Below, in pieces: positions 41,034 through 53,072 of a stretch of DNA of 64,000 nucleotides (position 1 is the first letter of the stretch; the number at the start of each line of letters is the position of its first letter). The position numbers and the translations under genes are program-made. The notes under the pieces were generated by a model, which worked only from the letters and a program-made list of their open reading frames with translations, was not told where the DNA came from and ran no database searches. Source of the DNA: Phymatolithon calcareum (lineage: Eukaryota > Rhodophyta > Florideophyceae > Hapalidiales); contig OZ345352.1 in NCBI GenBank assembly GCA_977006965.1, positions 4,278,001 through 4,342,000 of the forward strand. The letters run 5' to 3'.

Positions 41034-42716
41034 ATGCGACACGGCAACCAAGTTTCCGTGGCAAACTTGGAGAAGCCGTCCCGCGCCAAGCCTGGGACTG
41101 GAGACAAAACAGATAGCGAGGAGCCCATACAGGATGGAAACAGCTTCATTAAACCGATAAAAACGTCAAGAAAAGCTATTCCGGTAGGAGAAAACCCAAC
41201 ACGACAGATGTTCGTGAAACATCGTAATGTCGTGGAGTGTGGCGATTGCAGCAAGAGGAGAACGCTCAAACTCACGAGAGGAAGCGCTCGAGCACCACTG
41301 GTACTCCAATGCAAAGAGTAGAACTTCGTCAAAGAAGGATCTTGTGCCGAAGAGCTCATAAAACAAGCCACACCGAAACGTCCAAGGCAGACAGTCCTTG
41401 CAGAACCGAAGGTGTGCATTTCAAAGCAAGCCGAGAGGCGCATCGACGAAGAAGACAATCCAACTACCAGGTAGAAACAAGTGCAACACGCCAAGCGAGA
41501 GAGCATGATCAACAGCCGATGCCCTAAAGGAAGTTAATGGCACAGATGGCGGTACTGGAATCGAGTTTGGCAACCTCGGAATCCAAGTTAGCAGACACCG
41601 AGGGAAAAGTCAAAACCCTTGAAGCAACAGTGAGGACACTATCGGAAAAGAATAGCAGGATGCGACGCGGTGCTCCAGGAGCATTAGAGGAATCATCTGT
41701 ACAACCAGATTCCAGAGCGGAGCCGACGAGCCTCGAGGAAGACTCCAATGGCTTCGTCAAGAACACAGAAATTTCCCCAGTTAAGTCTTACAAGGAGTCC
41801 ATAACGGGAAATGCATTCGACTCGATGACTTCTAAGGCAAAAGGAGAAAAATTGCAGAAAAAGAGAAACGAAAGACGTACAAGCAGCCGTCCAACGCAAC
41901 TGATTGAAGAGCCGGATAGAGAACGCTTGAAAACATTCCTAAACAAAATGGGAAATCGCATGCCAAGAAAGGGACCGAAACCTGGATTGGTCTCACTGCA
42001 ATTCAGAAGAATTCCAAAAGCCCCACGCGAGCAAATTGAGGAAGCTGTGAAAGAGATGGTAAAGACGAGTCGGTTTACCACATATCGTTCATGGTTCTTC
42101 GATAATGGAATTACTCATAGAAACGAAAGAATGGGACGTCATTGTTAACCTTATGCATTTAGCGGGCATGGTCTGCATGTATAGGTACAATGTGTCCGAA
42201 AACGCAAAGAAAAGAAGCCAACATGGTGAGTCGGTGCGGTCACTACAGAGACATACGACGAGGATAAGGGCACGCGCTAGATACTGCGCCTCCACGGCGT
42301 CAAATAAAGTCGCAAAAGAGTGGTGCAAAGGCCTGGAGAGAGCAGCCGACCGGAGGCTCAGATCCACGGAAATTGATGAGATACGTAAGCTCGAATAATT
42401 CCCACGACGACACCTCATAAACCCTAATTTCCGACAGATAATGTGGAAGAAAGTCGACCCAACAGGCCAGGAAGATGCAGAAACCGAGAGAAAGCAGTCT
42501 ATCGATGACGATCAGGCAATTAAGCAAGATGAGCCAGCTAATACAATAATCGAGGCAGATGTGGAAGACGGGACTTCACAAAATGCCGACCCAAATACGT
42601 CAGTTAACGAATCGAGAGGCCAGCCCTCAAATCTCTTCGGAAAACCAGAGAATCATGTAACTAATAATACTCCCATCGCATATACGGAGCAAAGCGCAAC
42701 CAAAAATAATATTTAA
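41034..42716 (+). pseudogene. LINE-A ORF1 (coiled-coil RNA-binding type), broken
   Basis: Segments: 41034-41321 with a possible zinc ribbon (ECGDCSKRR, then VLQCKE-stop where a second Cys pair would be expected); 41537-42148 with a heptad coiled coil (MAVLESSLATSESKLADTEG, KVKTLEATVRTLSEKN) and a basic region KGEKLQKKRNERRTSSRP; 42105-42398 in another frame; then a stop and an acidic end from 42441. It ends 13 bp before the ORF2 start. LINE ORF1 proteins trimerise through a coiled coil and coat the element RNA. That role is inferred, and no standard RRM was recognised. Confidence 0.6.
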
Positions 42717-42729
42717 CAGCTAGTGGAGA

Positions 42730-45700
42730 ATGGCAACGATAAAAGGCAGGGGATCACCAGAAACCCCGGAGTACCTACATAAGATGGTACAAAATAACAA
42801 AGTCGACATCATCGGTCTCACGCAGACGAATCTAAGATCCGACACCGGCATTCGGACTGATATGTTCTCAATAAACGCCCTAAGACCCGAACTGATAACG
42901 TCGGATGGGCCTCGTAACCAAGATCCCGGGTCAAGAAGGCGAGGTATAGAGAGAAACTTTGGCGGAGTATCACTGGTGTTCCGCAATGCATGTGGAGTGA
43001 AACTAATCTTCAAGTATGCAAAGCTACACTTCCAAATCATTATCGCCCAACTAGGTAGCCAAAACGTTGGGGTAGTGTACATGTCACCAAGCTCAACTCG
43101 AAAGGAAACCGACAAATGCCTCCAACTAATCAACAGGCACGCAAGGGGTCAAGCCATAATCTATGGTGACTGGAACGCAAGACACAAGCTGTGGGACAGA
43201 CAGTCAAGCAGAAGGGGCAACCAACTCGTCCAGTGGGCAGAAAGAAAAGGATGGGACATAAGAGCAAGCAAAGGACCGACATTCCAGACGAAGAAGTACG
43301 GGAGCAATATCGACTTTTCGTCACAAAAGGAATAAAAAAATCCGCGCTGAACTCTCCAGAGGACATATGGACATGGGCTACACAGCACCGGCCTGTATGC
43401 ACGCGCCTTAGATGCCGGCAAGATCGTGACCCGAACCAGTATAAGCGACCAATCAGTGTAAGAGACCGAGATGACACACAAAGGAAAAATGAAATCAAGG
43501 AACGAATGCGTAGTCTCATTGAGGACCTCAAGGGAAGTACCTCCCCCGAATTGGTATCCAATATCTACAGAGAGATTGTGGAACTCGGAAGAAAGTCAAA
43601 AAAAGAATCCAAGAAAGCAGTCGCGCTTCGCAAGTACCAAGAAGGCATTCCCGGAGTCATCGAAGAACTCAAAAAGTGCAACAATGTAAGTGATCTACAC
43701 CAGGGGTACAAGAGACTTGTTAAAAGCTGATGTGACCCGTGGAGAACTAGAAAACGCACACCGGCACAATATGAATCATTTTGGAATACAGAGCTCGACA
43801 AAATGGCACTGAATCGGAAGAAACTTTACCGGAAAGCCAGATCATCCCAATCACAGGAAGACTGGGGTCCTTAACACGAGTGAGGTACCAAATCAGACCC
43901 TTAGTGAACAAGAGGAAGAAAGAACAGTATCAAGAATACATTGCCGAGCTCGAGGAGATGGATGGACTAGCGGCTTTCAAACAACTTGTCAAGATGAAAA
44001 AGAAAATTCGAAGAAGAAAGCTAAGAAACGAGGTGACAGGAAGCCTTATGAATTGCGCTAAATTCTCAGCCCATATCTCGGCGACATGCCATAGCACCAA
44101 AAAGTGGCAACCCGGACTAAGAAATTTTCCTGGACAGAGGACATGAGAACAAAAATTGAAGAGGCTATCCGTAAAGCACCAAACGGAAAGGCACCGGCCT
44201 TAGACGAGGTGAAGGTTGAAATGCTAAAATTCGATATATCGCTCAACCGCGAAGTACTTACAGCCTTGTGGGAGGCCTGCGGGAGGTGTGGAGACACGCC
44301 TCTGCACTGGGAGAAGGCGCTCCTCGTCCCAATGCACAAGAAGGGGGCACACGAGGACCCCGAAAATATGGACCGATTTTCTTGCTGAGCCACGCAAGGA
44401 AAATTATTGAGACAGCTATTGATATGAAGCGGCGCACGGTATACTCAAACCACTGATATCAGCTTGGGTTCCAAAAGGGGAAGAGCACTGAACTGGCCAT
44501 CCTAAGAGCTAGTGAGATATTAAAATAGGATCAGAGATGTGTCGCAGTATTGGACCTTAAGGCTGCCTACGACACAGTACCGAGAGTACACTTGGTGAAC
44601 AGACTGAGACAAGTACTGCCCAAGGAGATCTGCTCAATGGCAGAGGCGTTCTTGACACCAACCTGGGTAGAAACAATTGGTGATGCGAACAGGAACTGGT
44701 TTCTAGTGGACAGGGGGGTCCCACAAGGGTCCCCTCTCAGTCCAAGCCTCTACAACATCTTCATGGATGAATTCGCAGAGCGAATGAGCCGGGCATCAAA
44801 AACCTGGGCTGAAGTACCGGCTATCCTCTTCGCAGACGATGTTCTTCTCTTTGCGAAATTACCCGCTGCACTGCAAGGACTATTGGATATAGCTACCCAA
44901 TGCGCACAAGAGCGAGAGATGACTTGGAACAATAAACAAGGGAAAAGCGAAGTACTCGAATCAGAGGAAACATTGGGCAAGACATTCAAGCTGGCGAGCA
45001 AGGTACTAGCACAAGCTCCGGAGGTCACGTACCTTGGAGTATCCCTAGACCCCGGAGGAGTCACAGATACGTTAATGATGCAACGACTAAAGAAAGCAAG
45101 GACGGCCGTGTAAGAGTTGCGTACACTGGGCGTGTTCAAGAAAGGTCTGAGTATACAGAAGTGTACTCAGATATACAAGGCTTTAGTATAGCCACGCTGG
45201 GAGTAGGCAATGCACTTAACGCCCTGGAGAGAAGACGTACAAAATGCCGTCAAGGAAGTAGAAGCAGTATTCTTCAATCAAATTTTCGAGCCTCTTGCCC
45301 GAGGAAGGAAGTATAGGGTTTGTCTCCTGTGCCGAATCCAGGCGGCCGCAAATCGACAAGAAATCTTGTCCTTCAAAATGCTGAGAAGAAACAAGGCGAA
45401 AGAACGTATTTATTTAAATGAAGTGCCCGAAAGAAGAAACAACCATGAATGGCAGTCCACGAGGAGAGATATCTCTGCGCTGGAGACCAGAGAGCCGTTC
45501 GGTGAAGCTGTAAAGCATATCCAAACAAAACAATCTTCGCAAACACTTCGATCGAAATTTCTGGAAATGAAAGGAGACCGCCTAGAATCGAAGCGGAAAA
45601 GAATGATACCATACGACAAGACAAGAGAATTGCCAGCAATCCTCAGGTTCCCCAAGGTGAAGCATAGACAACTCGAGCTGCAGTATGCCTGTGGAAGATT

Positions 45701-45965
45701 CCCACAGGTGTCAAGAACAATTATGACTGAAGAATTCGGCACCACAGCCAGAGAGCATATGGAGACCCTTGAACGAACGCTAGCAGGGTACGAACTCGAA
45801 GGAGAAGAACGACTGGAAACAGAAAAGGCGCTAGATGAGCTCTTACTACTTAGAAAGATACTCATAGAACGCATGGAGACCGAAGAGTCCTGTATTAATC
45901 AGAAGAATGCAAGGCAAGAAGGGGTCGAGTCCAAGCACCAACAATCCCGTAGAGGACTGAGATAG
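42730..45965 (+). pseudogene. LINE-A ORF2: endonuclease, reverse transcriptase, C-terminal domain
   Basis: The endonuclease (42730-43335) has NKVDIIGLTQTNLRSDTG, where the QE of the catalytic motif is missing its Glu, and GDWNARHKLWD and SNIDF are kept. A frameshift near 43320 leads to a basic helical linker (to 43730, then 43781-44146). The reverse transcriptase follows: ALLVPMHKKGAHEDPEN, YQLGFQKGKSTELAILRASE, motif A AVLDLKAAYDTVPRVHL, motif B RGVPQGSPLSPSLYNIFMDE, and motif C AILFADDVLLFAK with both Asp present (44550-45113 intact). The C-terminal 251 codons (45210-45965) are open. About five stops or shifts remain. Confidence 0.9.
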
Positions 45966-46232
45966 GCCTACTTTGAATCCTGAGTTTTCCCGCCTGTCAT
46001 ACTGGTGAACGTTTTTTGAGCTACACAAAGGTAGGTAGTATCAGAGGAAGCCTTGCCCATATCTTCGGAAGTGTGTGGGGCTTTTAAAAAAACTTGAAAA
46101 GAAAAATGTACCTCTAACATTATTCAAGGAAAACAGGTGGCGCACAGTTGTCTTACATATAGAGCACAGCGGGTTATATGGCGCACCAATACCTGACAAT
46201 AAATTACAGGAAAGATAATATCCCTTTCTCAA

Positions 46233-47377
46233 ATGGCTCACGAGCAGGGCCAGAGTCGCCTTCAATACGCCAGCGCAAAACGTGCAATTAGTGCCAAATT
46301 TGATATGTTAACGAATCGTTTTTATATATGCTTTTGCTATCCATATGTAACAGTTCTGCTAGTGGACAACTCTCATAACTGGTCTCCAACCGTAAATGAT
46401 GGTGTCCTGCTTGTCCACGCTCTTGAATTAATTCGACGATACGCTATTGCCGCTGGAAATGCTGCGGACCCAACTGTTGTGCCCTCCAACAAGAATGACG
46501 CCCATGATGAGCTTCTTCTTGATGTATTGATGTTCTATGCGAAGCGATCGAATATATGCGGCGGCCTTGGTCGATGCGGAAGGTCCGAGGATCTTCTGCT
46601 TGCGGCTTATAGAAAGCGGACATCTTTTTTTGAAAGACGGTGAAAGGCGCGCAGCAGAAACTATTGTAAATCGTGCTGATTAACTACGCTTTGTGCAGCG
46701 CACTCTTCGTGACTGGCGGTCGCTACGATTTACGTTTATTGCGGGACAAGTCGACGAAGAAATAATTAGCGCATTGAGCATGTGGAAACGGAGTCGTTCA
46801 GGCAAGGATGAAGGAGGAATAGAATCTGCGAAAGCTGTGATTGTACAGGCGGTGCGAATGAGTGTACGAATTGCAGAGCTTGAAAAAGAGCCAAACACGA
46901 TGGCGGGTATGGCGTGCTCGAATTTATGATGCACGTGTACGAATTGTCCAGCCTGCTATAACGGGACTAGAACAAAGCGTGGAGCACTGGATCGAACCAC
47001 CTGGGTTGAATCGTCTAATTTTTCTCCTTGACAGCTGGCTAGAGGGCAGTGTACCGCTGCCGCGATGTGAGGGGGCGAATGAGAATGGACGTCGCTTTAT
47101 GGTCAGTTTGATTCCGGGCGGGTTTTGCCCGGAGTTGCGCAAATGCAATTTGAGTCGAGATGCGGTGGTCAGCTTGTGGGCGGTGGAGTTTATTGTCATC
47201 TACATTAAGGCAAGAATGGTGTCAGTGATGGAGAGATGTGTCGACTGCCAAGGTTTATGGACAGTGAAGCACTTTTGTGCTGCAGAAAAATTGTACAAAG
47301 ATGTTCCACTCACCTCATCTGCCGTAATATCAAGATCATTTCTCCGTTATCTGCAAATTTATTGCGACCAAGCGTGA
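46233..47377 (+). pseudogene. Unidentified protein, part 1 (three shifted frames)
   Basis: Frames 46233-46643, 46693-46929 and 46862-47377 are each open over 78-171 codons and follow one another, suggesting one decayed gene. Visible traits: SNICGGLGRCGR, a helical EEIISALSMWKRSRS region, and an end with VSVMERCVDCQGLWTVKHFC, a possible Cys cluster. No known family is recognised. Large transposases of the KDZ/Zisupton kind carry Cys clusters ahead of their core, but the core itself was not seen. Confidence 0.35.
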
Positions 47378-47531
47378 TACTCATGATGCGAAGTTCATTG
47401 TTTGTTTTCATGGCTCTGATTGAGGTTTTTTGCGATGGATTCCGACTGTTTGATTGCAGGTCTCAAAATCTCTGCAATATTCACGCATGTGTTGCTTGCG
47501 ATGGAATTCGGAACCGTATTAGCATTGCGGT

Positions 47532-48219
47532 ATGAAGAAAGACCCTATGGCAAAGTTTTGCGAAAGTCTCCAGAGCCGCATCGGTCGCGAAGAGGGCGTT
47601 CCCTTGGACTGCTCTTTTGTCGATAATCCCCCGCGCGAAGGTTGTGAACATCTCCCTATTGTACTTCGATTCTGTCCAACGGAGCTATTTGCAATGCCCA
47701 GGCGCTGGAAAAGAATGCTCACTGCAAAATGGATGACAAGCGATCCTGGCTTGCGGATCGAAGGACCGGCAAGCGAGAGGAGAAATTACAGTGCACTGGA
47801 AGACGAAAAGGGGAAAACATTGAAAGAAAAATGTAATTCAATTGCTGGGTCCGCATTCTACTGCGGACTGCACGCTGACCAGAAGCCTGAATCTTCGGGG
47901 ATAATGTGAGGATGACAGAGATTTCGAAGACGAGGATGAAGACATGAACATCCCGAATATCAAATATTGTACAGACTGGACTTCAATCAGGAATGCGGCG
48001 ATGCTTGGACGTGATGATTGCACCGCAGGGCGCGGCAGTAATGCTGATGGGGTTGACGCACAATGCGGGGCGACGTCGAAGAAAAACAGGAGCTGCAAGG
48101 CCACAAGAAAGACTCTAAGTTTATTGTCGACTTTCTATTGCGAAGCGCATGCAGACCAGAAGCCAACGGATACACTCAACGCTAACGATGAAGACTCTAT
48201 TCCTGAAATGACTGATTAA
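47532..48219 (+). pseudogene. Unidentified protein, part 2, with repeated FYC-HADQKP motif
   Basis: 47532-47909 is open for 125 codons and ends with CNSIAGSAFYCGLHADQKPE. The next frame, 47944-48219, has CGATSKKNRSCKATRKT and then STFYCEAHADQKPTDTLNAN. The same motif (C...FYC-x2-HADQKP), followed by an acidic stretch, therefore occurs twice about 270 bp apart, which suggests an internal Cys/His repeat that may bind zinc. An acidic continuation in the 48200-48420 region is also readable. Confidence 0.4.
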
Positions 48220-48618
48220 TGGCTCCCATCACCAATTGAAATACAAGTCGAGGATGAAAATGGGGAAGCAGCACCGCAGCCTGTCCTGGAAGAAGCTCAA
48301 ACCATTGTCATTGACTTCAAAATAGCCAGCGATGCTATACAAGAGTTTGATAGTCAATCGGATTTGAACGCTGTCATTGATGCTGCAGACGTACTGGCCC
48401 TGACTCCAATAATCTAGCTGGCGCGGAACATGAGCGCATGGCGTTTATAGTGGGTCTGGATGAGCGCGATGTGCTCTCAGGTGATTTCGACTCCAGCAAA
48501 GACTAATTCAATGTGCAAACAAATTATATAGAAGATAACGCAGGTCTCTAATCTGCGTCTGATTCAGACTCTGAGGTGAACAGCAAAAATGAATTCGAAG
48601 TTATGGCGTATGATCTGA

Positions 48619-48975
48619 ATGAAAAATCAATCTCATGCCGGGGTTCTAAGGATTGGACATGGGATAAGTCACTACAACAGCGATGGCGTTCCCTCGTTGT
48701 CCTGTTGCAGATTATGTCCTACAGTTGCTAAGCTGAAAACACTCGCTGATGGTCATATCGAGCGTGCGAAATTAGAGCGAGCGGGAAACTGCTTCATTTT
48801 CGTTTGCGAATCCCGAGTTATTAGGACCGCAACTGTTGGGGCCACGCGTCAACTTAATGCTCTACTTGCTTCAGAGCCCTTTGCGATAGTCGATGAGGAA
48901 TCCAGGGAGGTAATAGAACCGATGATTGCTGAAGTGTTTGCCGTGCGTTCACTTTGCAAGCTTGTGCTCTTTTGA
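48619..48975 (+). CDS. Unidentified 118-codon frame, part 3
   Basis: Contains SCCRLCPTVAKLKTLADGHI, another Cys pair (C-x2-C), ERAKLERAGNCFIFVCESRV and a hydrophobic, acidic end. It lies in line with parts 1 and 2 on the same strand, so it could be the end of one Cys-rich protein. It may equally be a chance frame. Confidence 0.3.
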   Translation: MKNQSHAGVLRIGHGISHYNSDGVPSLSCCRLCPTVAKLKTLADGHIERAKLERAGNCFIFVCESRVIRTATVGATRQLNALLASEPFAIVDEESREVIEPMIAEVFAVRSLCKLVLF

Positions 48976-49359
48976 GATCATCTACGGTTACCAGCATTTG
49001 TGCAGCAGTGTTGGTTCGCAATTCAGACGACACATATGTCCGTCAAGGTATCCTTCACATTGGCACCGTCATCTCAAAGACCTTGCCAGTTCAGAAGTGA
49101 CACTCAAGAGATGATTGGGGGCTTTCCCGTTCACCTCTTGGCGTCGCTGTCACAGGATATCGCGCTGTTTTTACGACACTCTGCATAAGAGTGATCGTTC
49201 TCGAGAATTTGTACCTGTAGGTTGTCACTCCACATGCCGTGCGTCTCACAGTCCTGAACCTTGTGCACAACGTGGACGGTACTTCGTTATAATCTTCGAC
49301 AAACTATACTTCATTTATTTGTCAATGCCCCAGTCTTCCATGGTTTCCCAGATAGTGCT

Positions 49360-49854
49360 TCATGCGGTTCTCGTATTGCGCCGACGAACTAAGTACGATT
49401 TCAAAACCCTCCCCTCCGTTTTTACTAGAATGTGACATACAATACACAGACTCGATAGTGCAAGAAGAGAACAAGGAATCCTGTTACCGTTTCGTCTTTG
49501 CGAAAACGTATCCCTCTCTGCCCGAGCATAGTCCTCTAGTAACCCAATCTGCGAGAACCAAAAAAACTTTTCTCCTTCGACACAGTGCTCTATGAACGAT
49601 ATAGCTCTCCCGTACGATATGTCAAGAGTGTGCAGATCGTCACCTTGAAATAGTCCCCGCAAAAAACAGGTAGCACGTTTATTCTTGTCAGCGAAGTCCT
49701 CCTCACACTTTTTATAGACCATTCCGCTCAAGGTTGCAGTTTTGGCATCGCGAAGGAGATCCCATGTTGTAATACTCTTGTTCCTCCGCAGTACAGCTCC
49801 AGATTCTGCTTTAGAAATTCCAAGGGCAGTCATGTAGAAGTTTTGCATGAGCAC
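49360..49854 (-). CDS. Unidentified 164-codon open frame
   Basis: Open on the minus strand, Lys/Glu-rich with a hydrophobic patch CSLLALSSLCIVCHILV near the end. No motif is recognised. It lies head to head with the gag-like frame at 49847, overlapping by 8 bp. It might be a host gene fragment or chance. Confidence 0.25.
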   Translation of the reverse strand: MLMQNFYMTALGISKAESGAVLRRNKSITTWDLLRDAKTATLSGMVYKKCEEDFADKNKRATCFLRGLFQGDDLHTLDISYGRAISFIEHCVEGEKFFWFSQIGLLEDYARAERDTFSQRRNGNRIPCSLLALSSLCIVCHILVKTEGRVLKSYLVRRRNTRTA

Positions 49855-50467
49855 TGAGATGCGGGGAAATTTTCGTCAAGGGCTTGCGGGCGGTGCGACA
49901 ACGCCGGCAAGCTGCATAGGCCAGTACCCGGGGATAGCAAAGTCGTCACCGGCACTTCCAGTGAACCAGCGAGTGTGGCGTTCGATTTTATCATCCCTGG
50001 TACAGGAAGCCGTCAACGTCGCGCTGGCCATTCGATCGCGAAATGAGAACCGACGCACCGCCACGGAACCCACGCCAGTAGAGGTCTAAACGTTGACTCT
50101 GGCGCGCATAGTGCACTTGAATTACTTGCAGCACCGCTCAATGCGCAGGGCGCTCGAACAGGATCTATGGATGGAGAGAGCGCTTCGGCGCCTTTACGCC
50201 ATTCTATACGTCGAAGACCACGCGCCTGCGGCTTCACGTGGAGCGGCATGGTCCGTCGCGAATCGCATACTGGAGGTGTATCAGACGGCAGCCCTGAGAG
50301 TGCCAGCGCTCGAGACGGCGATGGCGCGCGATGCAACGTTGTGGTCGAAGGAACAATCTGCATTGAAGAATCTCGGCCCGGCGCAACCCTCGAAGAGGAA
50401 AGAGAGCCCTTCGAAAGGGAAGGAATCTAAGCCCGCGCATAACCAACAGAGGGACGAGCGAGTCTGA
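49847..50467 (+). pseudogene. DIRS-like gag remnant
   Basis: Two consecutive open stretches in the same frame (49847-50089 and 50093-50467) are separated by one TAA. Arg/Ala-rich helices (VNVALAIRSRNE, MRRALEQDLWMERALRRLYA) are followed by a Lys/Ser-rich basic tail (SKRKESPSKGKESKPAHNQQ). Position ahead of the reverse transcriptase and the basic tail suggest a nucleic-acid-binding gag. The assignment is by position. Confidence 0.45.
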
Positions 50468-50561
50468 GAAACAGTCGTGCAAGAACGTTTCCACTTCCCC
50501 TCTACCGATGCGACGATAAAGGGGCGAATGCGACTCGCCGAATGGGAAAAGCTCTAACTTT

Positions 50562-52119
50562 TTGTATGGCGGGCCGAAATTTTCAAGTGCTACATCAGAG
50601 AACCTATCGGCTGCAGGATGCAGAGCATTAGAATCAGTGCGATTACGTGCGGTCGAGTGTCAGGCCGAGACCGTATCGGCAACGCCACTTGCCCGGGACG
50701 GTGATTGGGAAATTATATCGGAGCTTGGTGCTCTTTTCGAACAAATGGAACTCCCAGATACCGTGCGGGGTCAGTTTGGGAAGCTTGATGAGGACCGGTT
50801 CGATCTTTCTGCTCCCCGAAAGAGGCGCGATGAGACCGGTAAGGCCTGGATCAGAGCCCTGCCAGATGATGTGGTCGCTTTGTTTGAGCGCGATGGACTA
50901 GCTAAACTCACTGCACCTCTCAAGGATTCCCTGGATATTGAATGGAAGAGAGGGAAGGTTTTTCGATGCAACAGACCTGACGCAACTGCCTTTCCACATT
51001 ACGCCGTGCATGCCATAGGTGTTCATTACCCCAGAATTCTTGGGATGGCGGACGAGTCTGGAATGCTTTCATGGTCATTCATTCCTCACGAGAACCCTGA
51101 CTACACTGAGTTGGAAGATTTCCTCACGATGACATCATTTGCAGTCGCCAATAGTGAAAACCGCGACCGCCTTATTAGCTGGCCGCGCGTTCAGAATGCA
51201 CTCTTTGCTGAACCACCGCAGGTGGATCGGCCTTCGCCCGATCTATTACAGTGCATACGAACCAGCAAGTATGCCACTCTCTCCGGCTTCTACCTTGATG
51301 TGGACAATACGTTTCACAAAATCATCCTTCCTGAGTATGTTGCCCAACTGTTCCCTCTGGCAAGCATTGCATTTGGGGACCTACCGGGTTCTTTACAATC
51401 TCGTATTGCCAAACTGCTCGGTTTTCGGCCGCGCCAGGAAGAGCGCGTACATCCCCGGCAGCGTACGATGCCTATGAGGTTCACATGGTCGGTTTACGTC
51501 GCTCATACGCTCGCAATCCGATGCGTGGAACGTGCCTGGAAACAATTTCTCAACATCAGTCATCACCGACTTCACGCCCGAACGACTGCTGCGTCTCAAG
51601 TCGGCTGCTGGGTCCATTGAAATCCGAAACGGCGATGCATTGGTGATGCAGATAATCGACGACGTCAATATGGTGGCATGCGCATGACCAGATAAGGCCG
51701 TGAAAGTGCTACGCGGTCTAGTACACGGCTCGTTCAACGAGAGTGACCTCCCGATTAAGTACCAAAAGTCAAGCCCCCTTTCTTCTGTTGAGCGAGTGCA
51801 ATTGCCGTTCATCGGCTGGACGTGGAATTTTGCGAGCAACCGTATCGCGCCAACATTAACGAAGAGAATTGCAATCCTTGCCGAAGCCCGTCGCGTTTTG
51901 GCAAGCCCTTATGACGAACCAAGATCCGTACGGTCACTACTGGGCAAGCTCATCTGGATGTCGCTCGGCGCGCGACAGCTTCTTTCGACCTTCTCTCAAG
52001 TTTCCGAAGTAGCGAGGATAGTGCCTGCTCGCAGTATATCTCCTCCTCTGCTGCGACCATATCGTAAGGAAGTAGCTCTCGCCGCCGCACTTGCCCCTCT
52101 TGCGATGGTTCGAACTTGA
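50562..52119 (+). pseudogene. DIRS-like reverse transcriptase, broken
   Basis: A 352-codon open frame (50562-51620) ends in the polymerase core. GFYLDVDNTFHKIILPEYVA is motif A, then LFPLASIAFGDLPGSLQSRI, RPRQEERVHPRQRTMPM and FTWSVYVAHTLA (motif B; the usual Gly of MPMGF is Arg). Motif C, MQIIDDVNMVACA, is near 51645 in a second frame, with both Asp kept. The thumb KYQKSSPLSSVERVQLPFIG and RSVRSLLGKLIWMSLGARQL is in 51700-52119. Two frameshifts inactivate it. The P-M-G-F-W-S motif B sets it apart from the LINE enzymes. Confidence 0.75.
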
Positions 52120-52124
52120 AGATC

Positions 52125-52850
52125 CTCCTGGACAACAGTCGTTGCTTTTGATGCTTCGGAACAAGCTGATGCTGTTGTGTACGCAGCAACTGAGGACATA
52201 CTGGCGTTATGACCCCGCAAGCCGGTCGGCCTTCGGCGTGACATACAATGCTTACTTGCAAGGGATCAAAGGTGCAGAGGAAGCGTTCGGGCTTGGGCAA
52301 CTACATTTTACCACTCATTAGGCACGCATCGGTAGAGCCCTTCACGATTTGTGCAACGATGTCTCAACACAAACTATTGCAACGACTGGTCTCTGGAAAG
52401 CACTCCGATCCGCCAGAAGGTACGTCGAAAAGGCCGTGCTATATTAATGAACTTGTGCCTATCGCCAAACAGTCAGCAGGAAATGCTGAAATCTGCACGG
52501 GCGGGCCTCAACTGGATTCATCAGACAGACGTTTGCGTGGAAATTTAAACGAGATGGAAAATGAATTTAAATGCACACTCGCAATTATCGCAATCCAGAA
52601 CTGCCCCTCTACACGAGCTGCGGAGCGGGATGGGGGATCTGCCACTGCTCGATGCAGTAGCTACAGTCTGGAGGACTGGGGAATCACACGCTTGTGCGTG
52701 CTTAGCCCAGTGGGCATTCCCATAGCAAGGCAGCGTGAAAGCAACCTCTACAATAAACCCGCTAGGGGTGAGTTCTGACAAAGTTCTGGGCAAGCAGCTG
52801 ACTCGAACAAAAGTAATATTCGTAAATCCTGGCTCATATTCTGTCCGATG
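52125..52850 (+). pseudogene. DIRS-like RNase H region
   Basis: VVAFDASEQADAVVYAATED starts the domain (D-A-S as in DIRS and retroviral RNase H). SRSAFGVTYNAYLQGIKGAE, with the expected Glu, and LWKALRSARRYVEKAVLY follow in shifting frames. The tail TRTKVIFVNPGSYSV is recognisable near 52795-52840. At least four breaks. RNase H would degrade the copied RNA. Confidence 0.55.
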
Positions 52851-53072
52851 AGTATTCATTCTAGTACCTTAAATTCGCTTCGCTCGGCGCTAGAAACTAA
52901 AATATGTTGGTCACGCAGAAGTACCGGATGTGCCATTCCAAGAGAAAAACACTGGCCGCGCGCGGTCGGTAAATCAGTACACACCATGGCAGCATCTGTA
53001 AGCGGTCTTGCAGAGTGCTCCAGACTATACGGAGCCATTTTGAAGTCAAAAAGGTGAGTGGTATAGTTCAGA

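Larger units (their letters stand above)
41034..46125 (+). mobile_element. LINE-A copy 3, nearly full length
   Basis: ORF1 (41034-42716), ORF2 (42730-45965) and a 3' UTR ending GGGCTTTTAAAAAAAC (about 46095). The 3' UTR is shared with copy 1 and with the fragment at 33905. The 5' end upstream of 41034 is undefined. It is the best reference for the family here, though ORF1 and ORF2 both have breaks. Confidence 0.85.
49847..52850 (+). mobile_element. DIRS-like retroelement fragment
   Basis: Gag-like frame, then a reverse transcriptase of the type seen in DIRS elements, then an RNase H-like region, all on the + strand. No tyrosine recombinase or terminal repeats were found before the piggyBac sequence starts at about 52850, so the 3' part is missing. 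Confidence 0.6.

Noticed and set aside
43720-43750. Shared AAGCTGATGTGACCC between LINE-A (43730) and the junction at 15621
   Set aside because: At 15621 the bases are the natural LINE-B sequence for PSWVTSA read in reverse. The 15-base match appears coincidental.
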